Below, piece after piece: positions 42,454-51,299 of a stretch of 64,000 nt of DNA; the first letter of the stretch is position 1; every line of letters begins with the position of its first letter. This stretch comes from Amphibacillus jilinensis Y1 (GTDB lineage: Bacteria; Bacillota; Bacilli; Bacillales; Amphibacillaceae), in assembly GCF_000306965.1 (NCBI RefSeq), contig NZ_JH976443.1, forward strand, positions 49,916 through 113,915. Direction: 5' to 3'. The translations under genes and the position numbers were made by a program. The notes under the pieces were generated by a model. That model ran no database searches, had not been told where the DNA came from, and saw only the letters and a program-made list of their open reading frames with translations.

Positions 42454-42602
42454 AACAAAACGAGCCTTCAATTAGTGGGCGTTTTCGCTCTTTGCCCACA
42501 GATTATCAGTTGAGTAAATCAGGGCATTAGCGATCATCATCATCAGCCACCTAAACAGATTCGCTCTGCTCTCTATTTTGAGGTGGGTGTTTTACGGACG
42601 GT
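42454..42602. repeat. Structured intergenic repeat, copy A
   Basis: One of three related units (also 54201-54347 and 63721-63865), all in the same orientation. Shared blocks are AAAACG(A/G), CAATTAG, TTTTCG, CCCAC-GATT, TTGAGT, AATCAG, TAGCGA and CTCTATTTTGAGGT-GTGTTTTACGGACGGT. It folds as GTGGGC/GCCCAC, then GATT/AATC, then a long arm closed by CCACCT/AGGTGG with CAGA/TCTG inside. Confidence 0.8.
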
Positions 42603-42623
42603 CATCTGTGATAAATGATAAAT

Positions 42624-42652
42624 GAGAGCTCGCCTTTCTAAGACGAGCTCTC
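42624..42652 (-). terminator. rplL terminator
   Basis: GAGAGCTCG and CGAGCTCTC form a 9-bp stem around an 11-base loop. It starts about 17 nt after the rplL stop; the following tract is T-rich (ATTTATCATTTATC) rather than a pure T-run. Confidence 0.7.
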
Positions 42653-42669
42653 TTTTATCAATAGTCTTA

Positions 42670-43035
42670 TTACTTCAATTCTACACTTGCGCCAGCTTCT
42701 TCAAGCTTGCCTTTCATTTCTTCAGCTTCTTCTTTAGCAATGCCCTCTTTAATCGCACCAGGAGCGTTATCTACAAGATCTTTTGCGTCTTTAAGACCAA
42801 GACCTGTGATTTCACGAACTGCTTTAACAACTTTAATCTTAGAAGCACCAGCATCAGCCAATACAACATCAAATTCTGTTTTTTCAGCAGCTGCATCGCC
42901 ACCTGCTGCTCCACCCGCTGCCGCTACAGGAGCTGCTGCAGTTACACCAAACTCTTCTTCAATTGCTTTAACTAAATCATTTAATTCAAGAACAGACATT
43001 TCTTTAATCGCTTCAATAATTTGCTCTTTAGACAT
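42670..43035 (-). CDS. rplL: 50S ribosomal protein L7/L12
   Basis: L7/L12 forms the mobile stalk that recruits translation GTPases. The 121 residues have the N-terminal dimer helix ([20 protein letters not shown]), an Ala/Gly-rich hinge ([20 protein letters not shown]) and the C-terminal factor-binding domain ([20 protein letters not shown]). It follows rplJ by 69 nt. Confidence 0.99.
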   Translation of the reverse strand: MSKEQIIEAIKEMSVLELNDLVKAIEEEFGVTAAAPVAAAGGAAGGDAAAEKTEFDVVLADAGASKIKVVKAVREITGLGLKDAKDLVDNAPGAIKEGIAKEEAEEMKGKLEEAGASVELK

Positions 43036-43104
43036 TCTTATTTCCTCCTAATAAATTGTATAATTTTATCGTATAACGAACATTCCGGTTAAATTAAGCT
43101 ATAC

Positions 43105-43605
43105 TTATGCGCCTTGTTCTTCTTTTTGTTCAGCAACAGCTTTCGTTGCATATGCAAAGTTGCGAACTGGTGCTTGAAGTACGCTAAGCAGCATTGAAAG
43201 TAAGCCTTCGTAGTTTGGCAAGTCTGCAAGTTCCTTGATTTGCTCAAGTGTTGCAATATTACCTTGGATAACGCCGCCTTTTATTTCTAATGCTTCATGT
43301 TCTTTTGCAAAGTTGTTTAAAATCTTTGCAGGTGCTATAACATCATCATTACTAAATGCAATAGCTGTCGGTCCTACTAACGCTTCGTTTAGCTCAGAAA
43401 GCTCAGCTTGATCTGCAGCGCGGCGTGACATGGTATTTTTATATACCTTGAATTCCACACCTGCTTCTCTTAATTGCTTACGAAGTTCTGTCACTTCCGC
43501 TACATCCAAACCACGATAATCAACTAAAACCGTTGATTCACTTTCACGAAGTTTAGTTGCAATTTCAGAGACCACTTGTTTTTTGTTCTCAATCACTTTT
43601 GACAT
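43105..43605 (-). CDS. rplJ: 50S ribosomal protein L10
   Basis: L10 anchors the L7/L12 stalk and, with L12, represses its own operon by binding the leader. The 166 residues include [20 protein letters not shown] and [20 protein letters not shown]. The C-terminal helix binds L12 dimers. The preceding L10 leader (43665-43800) is clear. Confidence 0.98.
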   Translation of the reverse strand: MSKVIENKKQVVSEIATKLRESESTVLVDYRGLDVAEVTELRKQLREAGVEFKVYKNTMSRRAADQAELSELNEALVGPTAIAFSNDDVIAPAKILNNFAKEHEALEIKGGVIQGNIATLEQIKELADLPNYEGLLSMLLSVLQAPVRNFAYATKAVAEQKEEQGA

Positions 43606-43664
43606 GGTTCCACCTCCTACAAAACTAAGCTATCATACCGAGAGATTAGGTTATTATTGTAAAA

Positions 43665-43800
43665 TAATAAAAACCCTCACATCTTGGTGTAGACATGAGG
43701 GTGATTGCGTGAATATTCAAGGCATGCAAAACGGGTTGCTTACCTTTATTCCAACACCTCGGCAGGCTATTAAGCTTCAATTAGCCCCTGCTGTCTACGG
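43665..43800 (-). ncRNA. L10 leader (rplJ attenuator)
   Basis: The - strand contains the conserved core GTAGACAGCAGGGGC, GCCTGCCGAGG and then the terminator CCCTCATGTC/GATGTGAGGG followed by TTTTTATT (43668-43702). This is the known Bacillota L10 leader, in which L10(L12)4 binding favours termination. Confidence 0.92.
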
Positions 43801-43827
43801 TATAACGTATTATATTTGACCTTCATC

Positions 43828-43856
43828 ATTATAGCGAAGCATCAATTTGAAGTCAA
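43828..43856 (-). promoter_or_regulatory. Sigma-A promoter of rplJL
   Basis: The - strand reads TTGACT, 17 bases, then TATAAT, directly after the rplA stop and upstream of the L10 leader. Confidence 0.88.
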
Positions 43857-43860
43857 GCTT

Positions 43861-44556
43861 TTATTTAGCAAAAAGGGTTGGATCAATTTTAACACCAGGT
43901 CCCATTGTAGACGTCACCGATACATTACGCATATAGATACCTTTTGAAGATTGTGGCTTAGCTTTAACTAATGTGCCTGCCAAAGCTTCAAAGTTCTCAA
44001 CAAGTTGACTAATGTCAAACGAAGCTTTACCAATCGGAACATGTACATTAGATTGACGGTCAACACGGTATTCTACTTTACCGGCTTTAATTTCTTGAAC
44101 CGCTTTTGTTACATCAAATGTTACCGTACCTGTTTTCGGATTCGGCATTAAACCTTTAGGTCCTAGCACACGTCCTAATTTACCTACTTCAGCCATCATA
44201 TCAGGCGTTGCAACGATCACATCAAATTCAAACCAACCTTGATTGATCTTATTAATAAGCTCTTGTTCACCTACATAATCAGCGCCTGCTTCTTCTGCTT
44301 CTTTAGCTTTATCACCTTTAGCAAAAACTAAAACAGTTTGTGTTTTACCGGTACCATGTGGCAACACCATCGCGCCGCGAATTTGTTGATCAGCTTTCTT
44401 AGGATCAACACCTAAACGGAAAGCAGCTTCTACAGTTTCATCAAACTTCGCTGTCGCATTTTCTTTCACTAATTTCAACGCTTCTTCAACATCGTATTGC
44501 TTTGTACGATCAACTAACTTTAGCGCTTCTTGTTGTTTCTTTGTTTTTTTAGCCAT
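43861..44556 (-). CDS. rplA: 50S ribosomal protein L1
   Basis: L1 forms the stalk that moves E-site tRNA and can repress its own mRNA. The ATG at 44556 sits 8 nt after AAGGAGG and gives 231 residues beginning [20 protein letters not shown]. Motifs include [20 protein letters not shown] terminator-like hairpin lies between rplK and this gene. Confidence 0.98.
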   Translation of the reverse strand: MAKKTKKQQEALKLVDRTKQYDVEEALKLVKENATAKFDETVEAAFRLGVDPKKADQQIRGAMVLPHGTGKTQTVLVFAKGDKAKEAEEAGADYVGEQELINKINQGWFEFDVIVATPDMMAEVGKLGRVLGPKGLMPNPKTGTVTFDVTKAVQEIKAGKVEYRVDRQSNVHVPIGKASFDISQLVENFEALAGTLVKAKPQSSKGIYMRNVSVTSTMGPGVKIDPTLFAK

Positions 44557-44683
44557 TATTATTTCCTCCTTGAATGTGGTTTTAACGGTTATACCTCCCA
44601 CTTAAAAAAGCGGACCTCGCTTTATCCGTATAACGCATATAAGCGAGCAACTAGTTGAACTATGCCTCCTAGTCCATCTGCCT

Positions 44684-44726
44684 ACAAAAAGGTTGCGAAA
44701 TGGGCTAGCCAGCCATCACCGCAACC
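44684..44726 (-). terminator. Terminator/attenuator between rplK and rplA
   Basis: GGTTGCG and CGCAACC form the outer stem, with ATGG/CCAT inside, followed by TTTTTGTA. It starts about 30 nt after rplK, so rplA must be expressed by read-through or anti-termination. Confidence 0.75.
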
Positions 44727-44755
44727 TTCTACTCCAAACAACGATCAATCGAGAA

Positions 44756-45181
44756 TTAGTCTTCGATGACAATTCCCATACTACGCGCAGTACCTTCGAC
44801 CATACGCATAGCCGCTTCTACGTCAGCAGCGTTTAAATCAGGCATTTTTGTTTCTGCGATCTCTTTTACTTTGTCACGCTTCAACGTCGCAACTTTATTG
44901 CGATTCGGTTCACCTGATGCCGTTTCGATACCCGCTGCCTTTTTAAGCAATACAGCAGCCGGTGGAGTCTTTGTGATGAATGTAAATGAACGGTCTTCAA
45001 AAACCGTAATTTCTACCGGAATAATCAAACCAGCTTGCTCTTGCGTACGGGCATTAAATTCTTTACAGAAGCCCATAATGTTAACACCTGCTTGACCTAA
45101 TGCCGGCCCAACTGGCGGTGCTGGATTAGCTTTCCCTGCTGGGATTTGAAGTTTTACTACTTTAATTACTTTTTTAGCCAC
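44756..45181 (-). CDS. rplK: 50S ribosomal protein L11
   Basis: L11 is part of the GTPase-associated centre and is needed for RelA activation. The GTG at 45181 follows AAGGAGG by 8 nt and gives the family's 141 residues ([20 protein letters not shown]). Motifs [20 protein letters not shown] and [14 protein letters not shown] are intact. Confidence 0.98.
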   Translation of the reverse strand: MAKKVIKVVKLQIPAGKANPAPPVGPALGQAGVNIMGFCKEFNARTQEQAGLIIPVEITVFEDRSFTFITKTPPAAVLLKKAAGIETASGEPNRNKVATLKRDKVKEIAETKMPDLNAADVEAAMRMVEGTARSMGIVIED

Positions 45182-45286
45182 GAGACACACCTCCTTAAGT
45201 CCGTGATGTGGTAATAGGGTTGTCTCACCCTCCCACTCAATTCATATGCAAAATAATCTTATACTCGAGGCATAAAGAACATTAAA

Positions 45287-45315
45287 ATTTTAGCATGTTC
45301 AATATAATAATGCAA
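45287..45315 (-). promoter_or_regulatory. Sigma-A promoter of rplKA
   Basis: The - strand reads TTGCAT, 17 bases ending in TGC (extended -10), then TAAAAT. Confidence 0.75.
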
Positions 45316-45347
45316 GGGATCTCTTTGAATAATTCCATATAAACCGA

Positions 45348-45884
45348 TTATGATAATTTTCTGATTTGTGAAAAATCTAATTCAACTGGCGTTTCACGGC
45401 CAAACATATTAACATGTACTTTAACTTTTTGGCGGTCCAAATCAATATGTTCGATAGCACCGGTAAAGTTAGCAAATGGTCCCTCTGTTACAGTGACAGT
45501 TTCTCCAGCTTCAAAGTCAACCTCCACCACGGCCTCTTTCATGCCCATTCGTTTTAAGATCATTTCTGCTTCTTCAGGTAATAGTGGCGTTGGCTTAGAT
45601 CCAGAACCTGCTGAACCAACAAAACCCGTTACGCCGGGTGTGTTACGCACCACATACCACGAATCATCCGTCATAACCATTTCCGCCAATACATAACCAG
45701 GAAACACTTTCTTCTTCGCGACCTTTCGTTTACCATCTTTCATTTCTGTTTCTTCTTCTTCTGGCACGAGGATTCTAAAGATTTTATCCTCCATCCCCAT
45801 CGATTCTAATCGCTTTTCAAGATTAGTCTTAACTTTATTTTCATACCCTGAATAAGTATGAACAACATACCACTGCTTTTCCAT
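45348..45884 (-). CDS. nusG: Transcription termination/antitermination factor NusG
   Basis: NusG binds the polymerase clamp and, in bacilli, promotes pausing and some intrinsic termination. The ATG at 45884 follows AAGGAGGG and gives 178 residues (MEKQWYVVHTYSGYENKVKT). The NGN domain (about 1-110) is followed by a KOW domain (about 125-175, GPFANFTGAIEHIDLDRQKV). Its leader has an own promoter and a terminator hairpin about 40 nt before the start. Confidence 0.98.
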   Translation of the reverse strand: MEKQWYVVHTYSGYENKVKTNLEKRLESMGMEDKIFRILVPEEEETEMKDGKRKVAKKKVFPGYVLAEMVMTDDSWYVVRNTPGVTGFVGSAGSGSKPTPLLPEEAEMILKRMGMKEAVVEVDFEAGETVTVTEGPFANFTGAIEHIDLDRQKVKVHVNMFGRETPVELDFSQIRKLS

Positions 45885-45923
45885 AAATAAACCCTCCTTA
45901 TACTCTTTGATTTTTTCCAATTT

Positions 45924-45948
45924 AAAAAACCCGCAATAACGGGTTTTT
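45924..45948 (-). terminator. Terminator hairpin in the nusG leader
   Basis: AAACCCG and CGGGTTT form a 7-bp stem with TTTTT following on the - strand. It lies downstream of the nusG promoter and 40 nt before the gene, so it is placed as an attenuator. Confidence 0.8.
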
Positions 45949-45972
45949 AATTTCATAGCTATGTCTGTTTCC

Positions 45973-45981
45973 ATTATAGCA
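45973..45981 (-). promoter_or_regulatory. Extended -10 promoter of nusG
   Basis: The - strand reads TGCTATAAT. A weak -35 (TTGAAT, 19-base spacing) lies in the last codons of secE. Confidence 0.65.
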
Positions 45982-45995
45982 TAGAATTTATCATT

Positions 45996-46175
45996 CTATT
46001 CAAACAAAAGATTCAAAATTTGAGTAAGACCTAAATCCACAACAGTAAAAAACAAGGCGATAAAAGCTACCGTTGCAACAACAGTTACGGTATAGCGAAA
46101 TAGTTCGTGTCTACTCGGCCAAGAAACCTTCTTCATTTCACGGGAGACATTTTTCAGAAATGTAACACCTTTCAT
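45996..46175 (-). CDS. secE: Preprotein translocase subunit SecE
   Basis: SecE clamps the SecY channel. The ATG at 46175 follows GGAGG by 8 nt and gives 59 residues with one C-terminal membrane helix (YTVTVVATVAFIALFFTVVD). The amphipathic segment EMKKVSWPSRHEL is the conserved family motif. Gene order rpmG-secE-nusG is standard. Confidence 0.97.
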   Translation of the reverse strand: MKGVTFLKNVSREMKKVSWPSRHELFRYTVTVVATVAFIALFFTVVDLGLTQILNLLFE

Positions 46176-46228
46176 AGATCGTTCCTCCAAACTGTCTTAA
46201 AATAATATATAAATAAAATAATACCTTT

Positions 46229-46375
46229 TTATTTCGTTTCACGATGCCGTGTATGTTTGTTACATCGTTTACAAAATTTATTAAGTTCTAAGCGTTCGGT
46301 GCTTGCTGTGTTTTTATTAGATTGGTAATTTCGACTTAAACATTCCGTGCAAGCAAGTATAACTTTTTTCTTCAC
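46229..46375 (-). CDS. rpmG: 50S ribosomal protein L33
   Basis: This 48-residue protein starts with GTG ([20 protein letters not shown]) and ends [16 protein letters not shown]. Its zinc ribbon is complete (CTEC and CKRC), so it is a zinc-containing L33. GTG 46375 has AGGA at 8 nt; the ATG at 46384 has no suitable site. It is too short for usual ORF cut-offs. Confidence 0.95.
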   Translation of the reverse strand: MKKKVILACTECLSRNYQSNKNTASTERLELNKFCKRCNKHTRHRETK

Positions 46376-46408
46376 CGTTATCATCCTAACCATGCATTCA
46401 TCTTACAT

Positions 46409-46437
46409 ACGATAGCATGCTTAACCGCTACTGTCAA
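46409..46437 (-). promoter_or_regulatory. Sigma-A promoter of rpmG-secE
   Basis: The - strand reads TTGACA, 17 bases ending in TGC, then TATCGT. Confidence 0.65.
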
Positions 46438-46460
46438 CGTTACCTTTTCATACGCAGTCA

Positions 46461-47120
46461 TCAAAGCTTAATACCAGAAATATTTAAGTAGCGTTCTAAT
46501 TTCTTCTTAACCCGCTGTAACGCATTATCGATCGATTTTATATGCCGATTCAATTCAACCGAAATCTCCTGATACGTTCGACCGTCTAAGTAAAGAATCA
46601 ATACATCACGTTCAAGTCCACTTAACATTTTTACCAACTTACCTTCTACTTGACCGTGACTTTCTTGATTAACGAGCAGCTCTTGAGGATCGTCCATTGC
46701 TTCGGCATTCACTAACACATCTAATAATGTTCGCTCAGATTCCTCATCAAACATAGGCTTGTCCAATGATACATAAGAATTTAATGGGATGTGCTTTTGC
46801 CTGGTTGCTGTTTTAATGGCCGTTATAATCTGCCGGGTCACACAAAGCTCCGCAAAAGATCGAAACGAAGAGCGCCGATCCCCTTTGTAATCACGTATAG
46901 CTTTATATAAACCTATCATCCCCTCTTGCACAATATCCTCATGGTCTGCACCAATCAGAAAATAAGTACTCGCTTTAGCCCTTACAAACCCTCGGTACTT
47001 TTGAATTAAAAAATCTAGCGCATGGCTATTACCTTGATGAACCAGCGAAGAAAGCTCACTATCATCAAGCTTTTCAAAGTCAATTGTAAAATTATCTCTG
47101 CCTTGATGTTGTCTGTGCAA
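46461..47120 (-). CDS. sigH: RNA polymerase sigma factor SigH
   Basis: Sigma-H directs transition-state, competence and early sporulation genes in B. subtilis. The 219 residues start at TTG, 8 nt after GGAGG (MHRQHQGRDNFTIDFEKLDD). Region 2 reads HEDIVQEGMIGLYKAIRDYK, and region 4 reads LYLDGRTYQEISVELNRHIK. The protein is intact, though its presence does not prove sporulation. It has its own sigma-A promoter. Confidence 0.96.
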   Translation of the reverse strand: MHRQHQGRDNFTIDFEKLDDSELSSLVHQGNSHALDFLIQKYRGFVRAKASTYFLIGADHEDIVQEGMIGLYKAIRDYKGDRRSSFRSFAELCVTRQIITAIKTATRQKHIPLNSYVSLDKPMFDEESERTLLDVLVNAEAMDDPQELLVNQESHGQVEGKLVKMLSGLERDVLILYLDGRTYQEISVELNRHIKSIDNALQRVKKKLERYLNISGIKL

Positions 47121-47152
47121 GCCGAACTCCTCCTGAATTATATAATAGAAAT

Positions 47153-47182
47153 ATTATACAGTAAGCGTTTTACAATAGTCAA
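47153..47182 (-). promoter_or_regulatory. Sigma-A promoter of sigH
   Basis: The - strand reads TTGACT, 18 bases, then TATAAT, about 33 nt before the TTG start. Confidence 0.82.
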
Positions 47183-47191
47183 CTACCGCTT

Positions 47192-47701
47192 TTATTTACG
47201 ACCTCTTCTCATTTTCTCAAATTCAGCTAGAATATCTTTGCTAATCGGGAGGGTTCGCGCCTGTTTCTGTGCCGAAAAAGCGTGCAATTCCTCTTCTATT
47301 TCACTTTGGATATGATTAACTTCTATAGCTAATTCTCTTGCTGACTTGCGATAGGCACCTTGTTGAAAAATTGTTTGTTGTTCTGCAAAATCAGATGTCG
47401 CTACATAGACCTTTGTTTTTATATTTTTCAATTCTTTAATTAAGCGCTCGATGCATTGATCTGCCGTTTCTTTTTCTTTCGTATAAACGACTTCAACATT
47501 ATATTCTTTATACTTGGATTCAATGCCCTTGACTTCATAAGCATCAAATACAATGATAACGCGATAACCGCGATATGCTTGATATTCAGCCATCTTTTCG
47601 ATCAAGAGTTGTCTCGCCTGTGCTAAGTCTGTGTCTCGCAAAGCTTTTAGCTCGTCCCAGTCACCAATGATATTATAGCCATCTACTAATAAGATGTTCA
47701 T
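47192..47701 (-). CDS. rae1: NYN/PIN-like ribosome-dependent mRNA endonuclease (YacP/Rae1)
   Basis: This 169-residue protein has the NYN fold: MNILLVDGYNIIGDWDELKA with the acidic Asp7, VIIVFDAYEVKGIESKYKEY, and VYVATSDFAEQQTIFQQGAY. The B. subtilis ortholog Rae1 cleaves mRNA in the ribosomal A site. It is the last gene of the cysS-mrnC-rlmB run, 4 nt after rlmB. Confidence 0.93.
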   Translation of the reverse strand: MNILLVDGYNIIGDWDELKALRDTDLAQARQLLIEKMAEYQAYRGYRVIIVFDAYEVKGIESKYKEYNVEVVYTKEKETADQCIERLIKELKNIKTKVYVATSDFAEQQTIFQQGAYRKSARELAIEVNHIQSEIEEELHAFSAQKQARTLPISKDILAEFEKMRRGRK

Positions 47702-47705
47702 ATGC

Positions 47706-48449
47706 TTACTCTCCTATAGCATGGCGTTTACGATACACTTCGTACATAAGTAAACTAGCAGCAACGGATGCATTAAGCGAAGATACTTGCCCTTTCATTG
47801 CTAATCTGATCGTCCAATCACATTTTTCACGAACAAGGCGACTAATCCCCTTACCTTCATTGCCAATCACTAACGCTAACGGGAGATGCCCTTCTAATTC
47901 TCGATAGTCTTGGCTTCCTTCCGCTTCTGTTCCGACAACCCAAACACGGCGCTCTTTTAGATGCTCAATCGTCTGTACCATATTCGTCACCCTAGCAACA
48001 GGAACATACTCGATTGCCCCTGCGGAAGTCTTCGCCACTGTACTTGTTAAACCAACAGATCGCCTTTTAGGAATAATAACGCCATGAGCACCCACCGCAT
48101 CCGCAGTTCTTAGAATTGAACCCAAATTGTGAGGATCTTCGATTTCGTCAAGCAAAATAAAGAACGGTTCCTCTTCTTTTTCTTCGGCACGAAGAAATAA
48201 GTCATCTATGGTAGCATAATCATAGGCCGCCACAGCTGCCACTATACCTTGATGTTGCCCGGAGACCATTTGATCAATCTTTTTCTTTGGTACTTTCTTA
48301 ACGATAATTCCTTTCTCTTTAGCCAGCTGTTGAATACGTTGCGTTGCTTTATAAGTTAAATGATCAGCTAAAAACAACTTATTGATTGATCGCCCTGACC
48401 TAAGCGCTTCTGTTACTGGATTTTTTCCAATGATCCATTCCTCGCTCAC
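47706..48449 (-). CDS. rlmB: 23S rRNA 2'-O-methyltransferase, SpoU/TrmH family
   Basis: This 247-residue methyltransferase is predicted to modify 23S rRNA (Gm2251 in E. coli). The N-terminal substrate-binding domain (WIIGKNPVTEALRSGRSINK) precedes the SPOUT knot with LLDEIEDPHNLGSILRTADA, VIGNEGKGISRLV and SSLNASVAASLLMYE. It abuts mrnC by 1 nt. Confidence 0.95.
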   Translation of the reverse strand: MSEEWIIGKNPVTEALRSGRSINKLFLADHLTYKATQRIQQLAKEKGIIVKKVPKKKIDQMVSGQHQGIVAAVAAYDYATIDDLFLRAEEKEEEPFFILLDEIEDPHNLGSILRTADAVGAHGVIIPKRRSVGLTSTVAKTSAGAIEYVPVARVTNMVQTIEHLKERRVWVVGTEAEGSQDYRELEGHLPLALVIGNEGKGISRLVREKCDWTIRLAMKGQVSSLNASVAASLLMYEVYRKRHAIGE

Positions 48450-48450
48450 C

Positions 48451-48852
48451 TTATACCTCTCCTTTCTCTATTAAATCAATTGCTGTATTCATTAACTCGT
48501 ATAAGCGTGCCTGTTGATCTGAAAAATAGTGAAAACCTAATAAAGCTTCAAAAGCTGTACTGTATCGATAGGTCATCACATCAGTATTCTTCGGAACCGT
48601 ACCTGATTTTGCATTCCGTCCCCGTCTTACTACGCCTTCTTCTTGCTCATCTAAATATGCCGACTCCAACCAAAAACGCAAAACCCTTGCTTGTGCTTTA
48701 GCAGAAACAAACTGGACGGCTTGGCGATGTAATGCGTTAACTTTAGCTTGACCAGACATAATCAAATGCTCCCGTACATGGACTTCATATAAAGCATCTC
48801 CCATATAGGCTAGAGCTAAACTCTTCATTTGCTTTACTTCGTTAACATTCAT
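48451..48852 (-). CDS. mrnC: Mini-ribonuclease III
   Basis: This 133-residue RNase III domain without a double-stranded-RNA-binding domain matures 23S rRNA in bacilli. Catalytic motifs are LALAYMGDALYEVHVREHL and STAFEALLGFHYF. GGGG precedes the ATG at 10 nt, within the end of cysS. Confidence 0.95.
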   Translation of the reverse strand: MNVNEVKQMKSLALAYMGDALYEVHVREHLIMSGQAKVNALHRQAVQFVSAKAQARVLRFWLESAYLDEQEEGVVRRGRNAKSGTVPKNTDVMTYRYSTAFEALLGFHYFSDQQARLYELMNTAIDLIEKGEV

Positions 48853-48854
48853 GC

Positions 48855-50258
48855 CTATCCCCTTTTCCAGCGTGTACCTTGGGCTGTATCTTCAAGGATA
48901 ATATTTTGATCTTTTAATTGATCTCTTATTTGATCAGCCCGAGCAAAATCTTTCATCTTTCGTGCTTCTTCTCGTTCTCTCAGTAGCTGGTCAATTTCAT
49001 CGTCTAATAGAGCTGCAGATGTTTGCTGAAAATCAATACCTAATATTGATGACAATTCATCAAATAACGATATAAAGGCCTCTATCGTTTGGCGATTCGT
49101 TTGTTGTTCGGTCAAATATAAGTTTGCTTCTTTAACAAGATCAAAAACAACTGCTAACGCATTGGCCGTGTTAAAGTCATCATTCATCTCTGCTATAAAG
49201 GTTGCTTTTAACTGATCTAATTTCACTTGATAATCAACTGTATCATCAACTAAATTCATGCTTGTTTCTTTGCGATGCTTTAAATTGCTATATACATTTG
49301 TGATCCGATCGAACCCATTTTTCGCCTGTTCTAATAAGGATTCACTAAAGTTGATTGGATTACGGTAATGCACACTTAAAATGAAGAATCGAATCAATTC
49401 AGGCGGATACTTTTTAATCAGTTCGTGCGCTAATATGAACTTCCCTGTTGACTTCGACATCTTTTCATGATCAATGGTAATGTAACCATTGTGAATCCAA
49501 TAATTTGCAAAAGCCCGATCATTACAAGCTTCAGACTGTGCAATTTCATTTTCATGATGTGGAAATGCTAAATCTTGACCACCAGCATGTATATCAATGG
49601 TATCCCCTAAATGTTTTTTTGCCATTGCCGAGCATTCAATATGCCAGCCTGGTCGTCCGTCTCCCCAAGGCGAGGACCAGTGGATCTCACCAGCTTTCGC
49701 TTTCTTCCATAATGCAAAGTCAAGCGGATCAGCCTTCTTCTCCCCAACTTGTATTCTAGCACCAGATCTTAAATCATCAATTGACTGGTGAGATAGTTTT
49801 CCATAGTCATCAAATGATCTTGTTTTAAAATAGACATCGCCTTCTGCCTCATAAGCATAGCCTTTATCAACTAATGTTTTAATAAAGCCAATAATATCAT
49901 CCATTGATTCCGTTACACGCGGGTGTAGTGTTGCTTCCTTAACACCTAAAGCAGCCACATCCTCTTTATAGGCTGTTATAAAGCGCTCAGCAATTGTCTG
50001 CACATCTTCCTCCATTTGCTTTGCCGCTTCAATTAATTTGTCATCAACGTCAGTAAAGTTAAGAATATACGCTACTTGGTAACCTTGATACTCTAAATAA
50101 CGACGAACCGTGTCAAATACAACTGCTGGCCGAGCATTACCAATGTGGATATAATTATAAACTGTCGGCCCACACACATACATCTTTACCTTACCTGGTT
50201 CAATTGGGTTAAAGATTTCTTTCTTACGCGTTAATGTGTTATACAGTTTAATCGTCAT
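48855..50258 (-). CDS. cysS: Cysteinyl-tRNA synthetase
   Basis: CysRS charges tRNA-Cys. The 467 residues contain the zinc Cys in [17 protein letters not shown], with the HIGN class I signature, the zinc region [14 protein letters not shown] and [10 protein letters not shown], and KMSKSTGKF. Its ATG lies inside the end of cysE (11-nt overlap), so both are expressed from the T-box transcript. Confidence 0.98.
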   Translation of the reverse strand: MTIKLYNTLTRKKEIFNPIEPGKVKMYVCGPTVYNYIHIGNARPAVVFDTVRRYLEYQGYQVAYILNFTDVDDKLIEAAKQMEEDVQTIAERFITAYKEDVAALGVKEATLHPRVTESMDDIIGFIKTLVDKGYAYEAEGDVYFKTRSFDDYGKLSHQSIDDLRSGARIQVGEKKADPLDFALWKKAKAGEIHWSSPWGDGRPGWHIECSAMAKKHLGDTIDIHAGGQDLAFPHHENEIAQSEACNDRAFANYWIHNGYITIDHEKMSKSTGKFILAHELIKKYPPELIRFFILSVHYRNPINFSESLLEQAKNGFDRITNVYSNLKHRKETSMNLVDDTVDYQVKLDQLKATFIAEMNDDFNTANALAVVFDLVKEANLYLTEQQTNRQTIEAFISLFDELSSILGIDFQQTSAALLDDEIDQLLREREEARKMKDFARADQIRDQLKDQNIILEDTAQGTRWKRG

Positions 50259-50907
50259 GCTTCTTCTCCCCTTTTAAATGTGCTATTTCTTGTTTTAGTT
50301 TCGTTACTTCACCTTGAAGTTCAACGATACAATCATCTATTGGATCCGGTAACTTATTATGGTCAAAGTCTTTTTGTACCCGTTCGCCATTTTGTACAAC
50401 GACATGACCAGGTATACCTACAACAGTAGAGTAATCTGGCACATCATCCAATACCACTGAGCCTGCACCAACCTTTGAAGCGGTTCCTATTGTAATAGAA
50501 CCTAATACTTTTGCACCAGAAGCAATCAGTGCATGATCTTTAATCGTTGGATGACGTTTTCCTTTCTCTTTTCCGGTTCCTCCTAAGGTTACGCCTTGAA
50601 AAATAGTGACGTTATCTCCTATTTCGCAAGTCTCCCCAATTACAACTCCCATCCCATGATCAATAAAAAAGCGTTGACCGATCTGTGCACCCGGATGAAT
50701 TTCAATCCCTGTAAAAAAACGGCTGATTTGTGATATGGCTCGAGCAATAAAGAAGAATTTTTTCCGATAAAAGAAATGCGCAACACGATGTGACCAAATA
50801 GCGTGCAAACCAGAATATGTTAGAATGACTTCAAAATAAGACCGAGCGGCAGGATCTTGATCAAAAACCACTTCAACATCCGCTTTTAGTTGCTTCCAAA
50901 AACCCAC
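50248..50907 (-). CDS. cysE: Serine O-acetyltransferase
   Basis: CysE makes O-acetylserine, the cysteine precursor. The 219 residues begin at GTG ([20 protein letters not shown]). The left-handed beta helix with hexapeptide repeats ([20 protein letters not shown]) and the active-site region [11 protein letters not shown] and [18 protein letters not shown] are intact. It is directly controlled by the upstream cysteine T-box. Confidence 0.97.
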   Translation of the reverse strand: MGFWKQLKADVEVVFDQDPAARSYFEVILTYSGLHAIWSHRVAHFFYRKKFFFIARAISQISRFFTGIEIHPGAQIGQRFFIDHGMGVVIGETCEIGDNVTIFQGVTLGGTGKEKGKRHPTIKDHALIASGAKVLGSITIGTASKVGAGSVVLDDVPDYSTVVGIPGHVVVQNGERVQKDFDHNKLPDPIDDCIVELQGEVTKLKQEIAHLKGEKKHDD

Positions 50908-51012
50908 TTTCAGACCACCTCCATTACCTAATACTCAATAGCTCCTTTTTATTCCATTATAAAACCCTCGCTTACTTGCCTTTAGTCATTCATCGATCAG
51001 GATTCCGCAGAC

Positions 51013-51262
51013 AATAATAAAGGCGCCTCTGTGCTATTGATACACAGAGACGCCTTTATTTGCGCGGTCCCACTCTGTTTAGGTAATATGATCACTACCT
51101 CGACTTTAAATCTCATAACGGGAGAAACCGCTTTTGTCTACTTAACCCTTTTCGACAAAAGACTCCGAGGGGCATTGAATTAAAATGACTTAAAATCACT
51201 TTCAGCCTAAGGTGATTCTCTCTTGATAAGTTTTTTTAATCCCTATCCTCATCAACGTTTTT
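51013..51262 (-). promoter_or_regulatory. Cysteine T-box leader of cysE-cysS
   Basis: The - strand starts ACGTTGATGAGGA (stem I), whose GAGG pairs with CCTC after the loop; the codon next to that strand reads TGC (Cys). The T-box AGTGGGACCGCGC is at 51062-51074, and the terminator AAAGGCGTCTCTGTG/CACAGAGGCGCCTTT with following T-rich tract is at 51016-51060. Uncharged tRNA-Cys should open cysE-cysS. Confidence 0.9.
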
Positions 51263-51299
51263 ATTTATAAGTATGTGGCATAGCTAAAATATGTGTTGA

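Larger units (their letters stand above)
42282..42669. other. Intergenic region between rplL and the RsmC-like gene
   Basis: It holds the rplL terminator (42624-42652), copy A of the structured repeat (42454-42602), and the hairpins GTGTG/CACAC (about 42363-42381) and AGTCCG/CGGACT (42415-42435). No gene is seen. Confidence 0.7.
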
